From: Promethearchaeota archaeon
GTDB taxonomy: Archaea; Asgardarchaeota; Lokiarchaeia; Sigyniarchaeales; SOKP01
DNA length: 7,382 nt
Assembly (NCBI GenBank): GCA_030615145.1
Contig: JAUWZT010000184.1
Span: 1 to 7,382 of the forward strand
Direction: 5' to 3'
The position numbers and the translations under genes were made by a program. Numbering within the stretch: position 1 is the stretch's first letter; the number at the start of each line of letters is the position of its first letter. Of this stretch, positions 5,020 through 7,382 are shown one piece after another. A model generated the notes under the pieces. The model did no database searches. It was not told the origin of the DNA and worked only from the letters and a program-made list of their open reading frames with translations.

Positions 5020-5496
5020 TTACATAATTTCAATTTTTTGAATTTTATCTCCCTTCTGAATAGAATCAACAATTTTCTGATCTTCGGAACCTATTATTGC
5101 TCCAAATATGGTATGCTTATTACTTAAATGTGGCGTAGGAACGTGAGTTATGAAAAATTGAGACCCGTTTGTATTTTTTCCCGCATTTGCCATTGCTAAG
5201 ATACCAGGTTTATCAAAAGTTCTCCCCGATTGAAACTCGTCTGAAAAAGGGTAAGATATGTCTTTTCCTTGAAATGGAAATGAATTTATTCCCTTTTGTT
5301 TTGGTCCGTGCATTCCCGTTCCAGTTGGGCATCCACCTTGTATCATAAAATCCGATATAACTCGATGAAATTTTAGACCATTATAATAACCTTGTTTAGC
5401 TAAAAATAGAAAACTTGCAACTGTCATCGGTGCGTCTTCATCAAATAAATTGAGTTTAATTTCTCCTTTATCTGTAACTATAGTTACTTGAGTCAT
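5020..5496 (-). CDS. Cyclophilin-type peptidyl-prolyl cis-trans isomerase
   Basis: The 158-residue single-domain cyclophilin catalyses cis-trans isomerisation of Xaa-Pro bonds, helping proteins fold. FHRVISDFMIQGG (43-55) supplies the catalytic Arg45 with Phe50 and Gln53. MANAGKNTNGSQFFIT (102-117) supplies Gln113 and Phe114, and NKHTIFG (126-132) the late active-site histidine. The position equal to Trp121 of human cyclophilin A is His123 here, which in the family usually means weak cyclosporin binding. There is no signal peptide or extra domain, so it should be cytoplasmic. I choose the ATG at 5496-5494 because the domain begins right there; an in-frame TTG at 5505 would add three residues. 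There is no ribosome site, so the leader may be weakly translated or initiated without Shine-Dalgarno pairing. It diverges from the surface-protein gene. Family assignment is very secure. Confidence 0.95.
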   Translation of the reverse strand: MTQVTIVTDKGEIKLNLFDEDAPMTVASFLFLAKQGYYNGLKFHRVISDFMIQGGCPTGTGMHGPKQKGINSFPFQGKDISYPFSDEFQSGRTFDKPGILAMANAGKNTNGSQFFITHVPTPHLSNKHTIFGAIIGSEDQKIVDSIQKGDKIQKIEIM

Positions 5497-5560
5497 ACAA
5501 GACAAAAAGATGAAAAAACTTTAATTGTTTTGCTTTTGTAAAAATTTGGTCCAAATATCT

Positions 5561-5570
5561 TTAAATATAA
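5561..5570 (-). promoter_or_regulatory. Candidate TATA box of the cyclophilin gene
   Basis: The minus strand reads TTATATTTAA, a good archaeal TATA box. It predicts a start near 5540 and a leader of about 45 nt. It lies only 10 bp from the TATA-like palindrome of the divergent surface-protein gene, so the two promoters may compete. Confidence 0.5.
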
Positions 5571-5577
5571 CTCATGC

Positions 5578-5590
5578 GTATATGCATATT
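5578..5590 (+). promoter_or_regulatory. TATA-like palindrome upstream of the surface-protein gene
   Basis: GTATATGCATATT contains the perfect 10 bp palindrome ATATGCATAT (5580-5589). As a TATA element on the plus strand it predicts a start near 5610 and a leader of about 40 nt before the ATG at 5652. The symmetry would also suit a dimeric regulator. Confidence 0.35.
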
Positions 5591-5640
5591 GAACATTTTT
5601 GTATACACCTTACATAAATGTGAAAAAATCTACAAAAATG

Positions 5641-5645
5641 GGTGA
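5641..5645 (+). promoter_or_regulatory. GGTGA Shine-Dalgarno site of the surface-protein gene
   Basis: GGTGA, the usual archaeal core, lies 6 nt before the ATG at 5652. It sits inside a small GGGT-GAA-ACCC hairpin (5640-5650), which is probably too weak to matter. Confidence 0.65.
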
Positions 5646-5651
5646 AACCCT

Positions 5652-7382
5652 ATGAAAAATGTAAGAAAAATAGAATATGCAATTTTAGCTACAATTCTTC
5701 TGCTTTGTCTAAGTTCATTTATACCTAATAGACTTTTTAAAGTTAATCCAACTGATACGTCAATTCAAGAGAATAAATTAAGAAGTAGTGATGTTGCTTT
5801 TTCCGATGATTTTGAAAGTGGTTTAGCTAATTGGGTAAGTATTACATGATTATGGCATTTAACGGATACTAGTAGCAACTGGCCCGATCCGTGCCATTCT
5901 CCTACGCATGCAATGTGGTTTGGAAATGAATCAACAGGAACTTATGAGACGGGTCTTAGGGAATATGGGGAATTAGTATCTGTACCTTTCAGTCTAGTAG
6001 GTTTTGACATAGCATTCTTGGAATTTTATCATTGGAGAATGACTGAAGGAATTGATTGGGATGAATCTTTTGTTTATATTTCAACCAACGGGATTGATTG
6101 GTATGAAATCTATTACTCTGATGCTTCTTATATTGCGCCTTGGGAGCAAGTTTCTTTAGATATATCAGGATATGTTGGTAGTACATCTGTGCAACTTATG
6201 TTCTTTTTTGATACGGGAGATTCATTTGCTAATAATTATAGAGGGTGGTTAGTGGATGATATACAAGTCTTAGCTTCTGTGATAGATCATGATTTAGTTG
6301 TTTCTTTAGATACTCCTGTGAATCCTCAAATTGGCAATTCCTACCTAATCAATGCAACAGTGTCTAATAACGGTTTGAACGATGAATCTGATGTTGATTT
6401 ATTGCTATATCTTGATGACATACTTGAAGATTCAATTACTATTTCAAGTTTACCTGTTGGTGCTAGTGAAACAATTAATTATATGTGGACTCCAACTGAA
6501 TATAAAACCTACAATTTCACTGCTTATGCTCCACCTGTACCTGATGAATTTACTATAGAAAATAATATCGCAACTGAGTTAATAACAATTCACTATCTTC
6601 AAAATTACAGTATGACGATAGATCATGAATATAATTGGATCGATGCGTCTGGTGGGACAGAACTAATATTAAGTGATGATGGATATGCTGCAATAGCTTT
6701 ACCCTTTAATTTTACATTCTACGATGAAACCTTTTCAACTATATATTTATCCTCAAATGGATATCTTAGTTTCACAGATACGGCACCTTGGCAATATTAT
6801 AATGTTCCCTTTCCCTCGGCAGATCCCACACATACTTATATGATTGCTCCATTTTGGGATGATTTATATCCCCCCGCTGGTGGACATATCTATAATCAAT
6901 CATTCGGTACTTATTGGGTAGCAGAATGGCTAGATATTTATCATATAGATGACTCTTTACTAGGTTCATTTCAAGTAGTTTTATATGATACCGGGGAAAT
7001 TATGTTTAACTATGATTATATTGACTATATCGATCCTTATAATGGATATACATGCGGGTTAAATTTAGGTATTGATACAAATTATTATAATTCATATCAG
7101 GGTCTAAACGATTTAACTGATAATTTTACATTATTATTTACTTATCCTGTGCCGCCCGGTGATTTTATATTGTCATCTAATGCGGGAGACCCCGATATCG
7201 ATGGTAATTTTGATTTAACGTGGGAAAGTGCAGATGAAGCTCTTAATTACTCTGTGTACCAATATTCAAGATATATAACGGAAATCAATGGAAGTTTAAC
7301 CCTTTTAGGAGATGGAATAACAGATCTTTCTCTTGCTTTGAGTGGTTATACTAATGGAACCTATTACTTTATCGCTGTCGCA
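5652..7382 (+). CDS. Secreted multidomain surface protein, interrupted by in-frame TGA, 3' end outside window
   Basis: One frame runs 577 codons from a well-placed ATG to the window edge, broken only by TGA at codon 66. Residues 1-27 look like a signal peptide (basic start, hydrophobic core about 9-24). Residues about 52-208 form a MAM-like or M6-peptidase-type beta sandwich, from DDFESG to GWLVDDIQV. About 212-314 resemble a CARDB adhesion domain. About 315-498 resemble a nidogen-like module with SSNGYLSF and IAPFWDDL motifs, and from about 502 an FN3-like unit begins (TNGTYYFIAVA) that runs off the window. No catalytic motif is visible, so adhesion, an S-layer-associated role or glycan binding is likely. 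After the TGA there is only one Lys (285), and ten N-x-S/T sequons suggest heavy glycosylation. If TGA stops translation, only a 65-residue secreted stub is made. Domain names are by motif resemblance. Confidence 0.75.
5847..5849 (+). other. In-frame TGA at codon 66 of the surface-protein gene
   Basis: The codon lies between Ser-Ile-Thr and Leu-Trp-His-Leu-Thr, inside the first beta-sandwich domain. Reading continues in the same frame for 511 codons with no other stop, so no frameshift is involved. A single base change from GGA (Gly) to TGA would explain it. No in-frame start after it could restore a signal peptide. Confidence 0.9.

Noticed and set aside
5497..5505. TTG start at 5505 for the cyclophilin
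   Set aside because: It would add only Met-Ser-Cys before the domain and has no ribosome site; the ATG at 5496 fits the family start. TTG is used elsewhere in this window, so it is not excluded.
5638..5655. Five-codon upstream ORF (ATG GGT GAA ACC CTA TGA) overlapping the surface-protein start
   Set aside because: It has no ribosome site of its own and its bases are those of the real Shine-Dalgarno site. Too short to support.
5847..5849. TGA as a selenocysteine codon
   Set aside because: Sec decoding is known in some Lokiarchaeia, but the position lies in a beta-sandwich domain of a secreted protein with no redox motif around it, and the archaeal SECIS would be in the 3' region outside the window.
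5989..6969. Two minus-strand open frames (5989-6186 and 6772-6969) in the surface-protein gene
   Set aside because: They are complements of clear beta-domain coding sequence and have no initiation signals.

Overview
The window most likely comes from an Asgard archaeon, probably of the Lokiarchaeia type. Several things point this way: a Ras/Rab-type small GTPase, a long coiled-coil protein with a HEAT-like end, a CooC-like nickel-insertion ATPase, a signal-peptide surface protein built from domains I associate with Asgard genomes, archaeal TATA-like elements and T-tract terminators, Shine-Dalgarno sites of the GGAG/GGTGA type, and AT-rich DNA with many Lys/Ile/Asn/Glu codons. The lineage is an inference from gene content; there is no rRNA or other marker gene here.

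Layout from left to right. A 61-residue two-helix membrane protein (26-211, minus), a CooC-like P-loop ATPase (364-1167, minus), an 86-residue uncharacterised Trp-rich protein (1340-1600, minus) and a 469-residue coiled-coil/HEAT protein (1785-3194, minus) are separated by 152-184 bp gaps, so each is probably transcribed on its own. A 217 bp gap then separates the coiled-coil gene from a divergent metallo-beta-lactamase-fold hydrolase (3412-4242, plus). That gene ends only 5 bp from the 3' end of a convergent small GTPase carrying a C-terminal zinc ribbon (4248-4868, minus). A cyclophilin peptidyl-prolyl isomerase (about 5020-5496, minus) follows, divergent from a large secreted or cell-surface protein (5652 to the right edge, plus) that continues beyond the window.

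The surface-protein gene is the oddest feature. One reading frame runs from its ATG to the window edge (577 codons) and is broken by a single TGA at codon 66, directly after the signal peptide and the first few residues of its first beta-sandwich domain. The following 511 codons are fully open and make good domain sequence, so this is a very recent nonsense mutation, a sequencing or assembly error, or readthrough. None of the seven complete genes in the window stops with TGA.

The genes do not form an obvious single pathway. The most suggestive grouping is the small GTPase within about 1 kb of a long coiled-coil protein with an alpha-solenoid end, which in eukaryotes would look like a GTPase and a tether-like effector. 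That link is speculation here. The coiled coil contains an exact 49-residue (7 x 7 heptad) repeat. I see no mobile element, CRISPR array or RNA gene, and no gene-free stretch over 300 bp.
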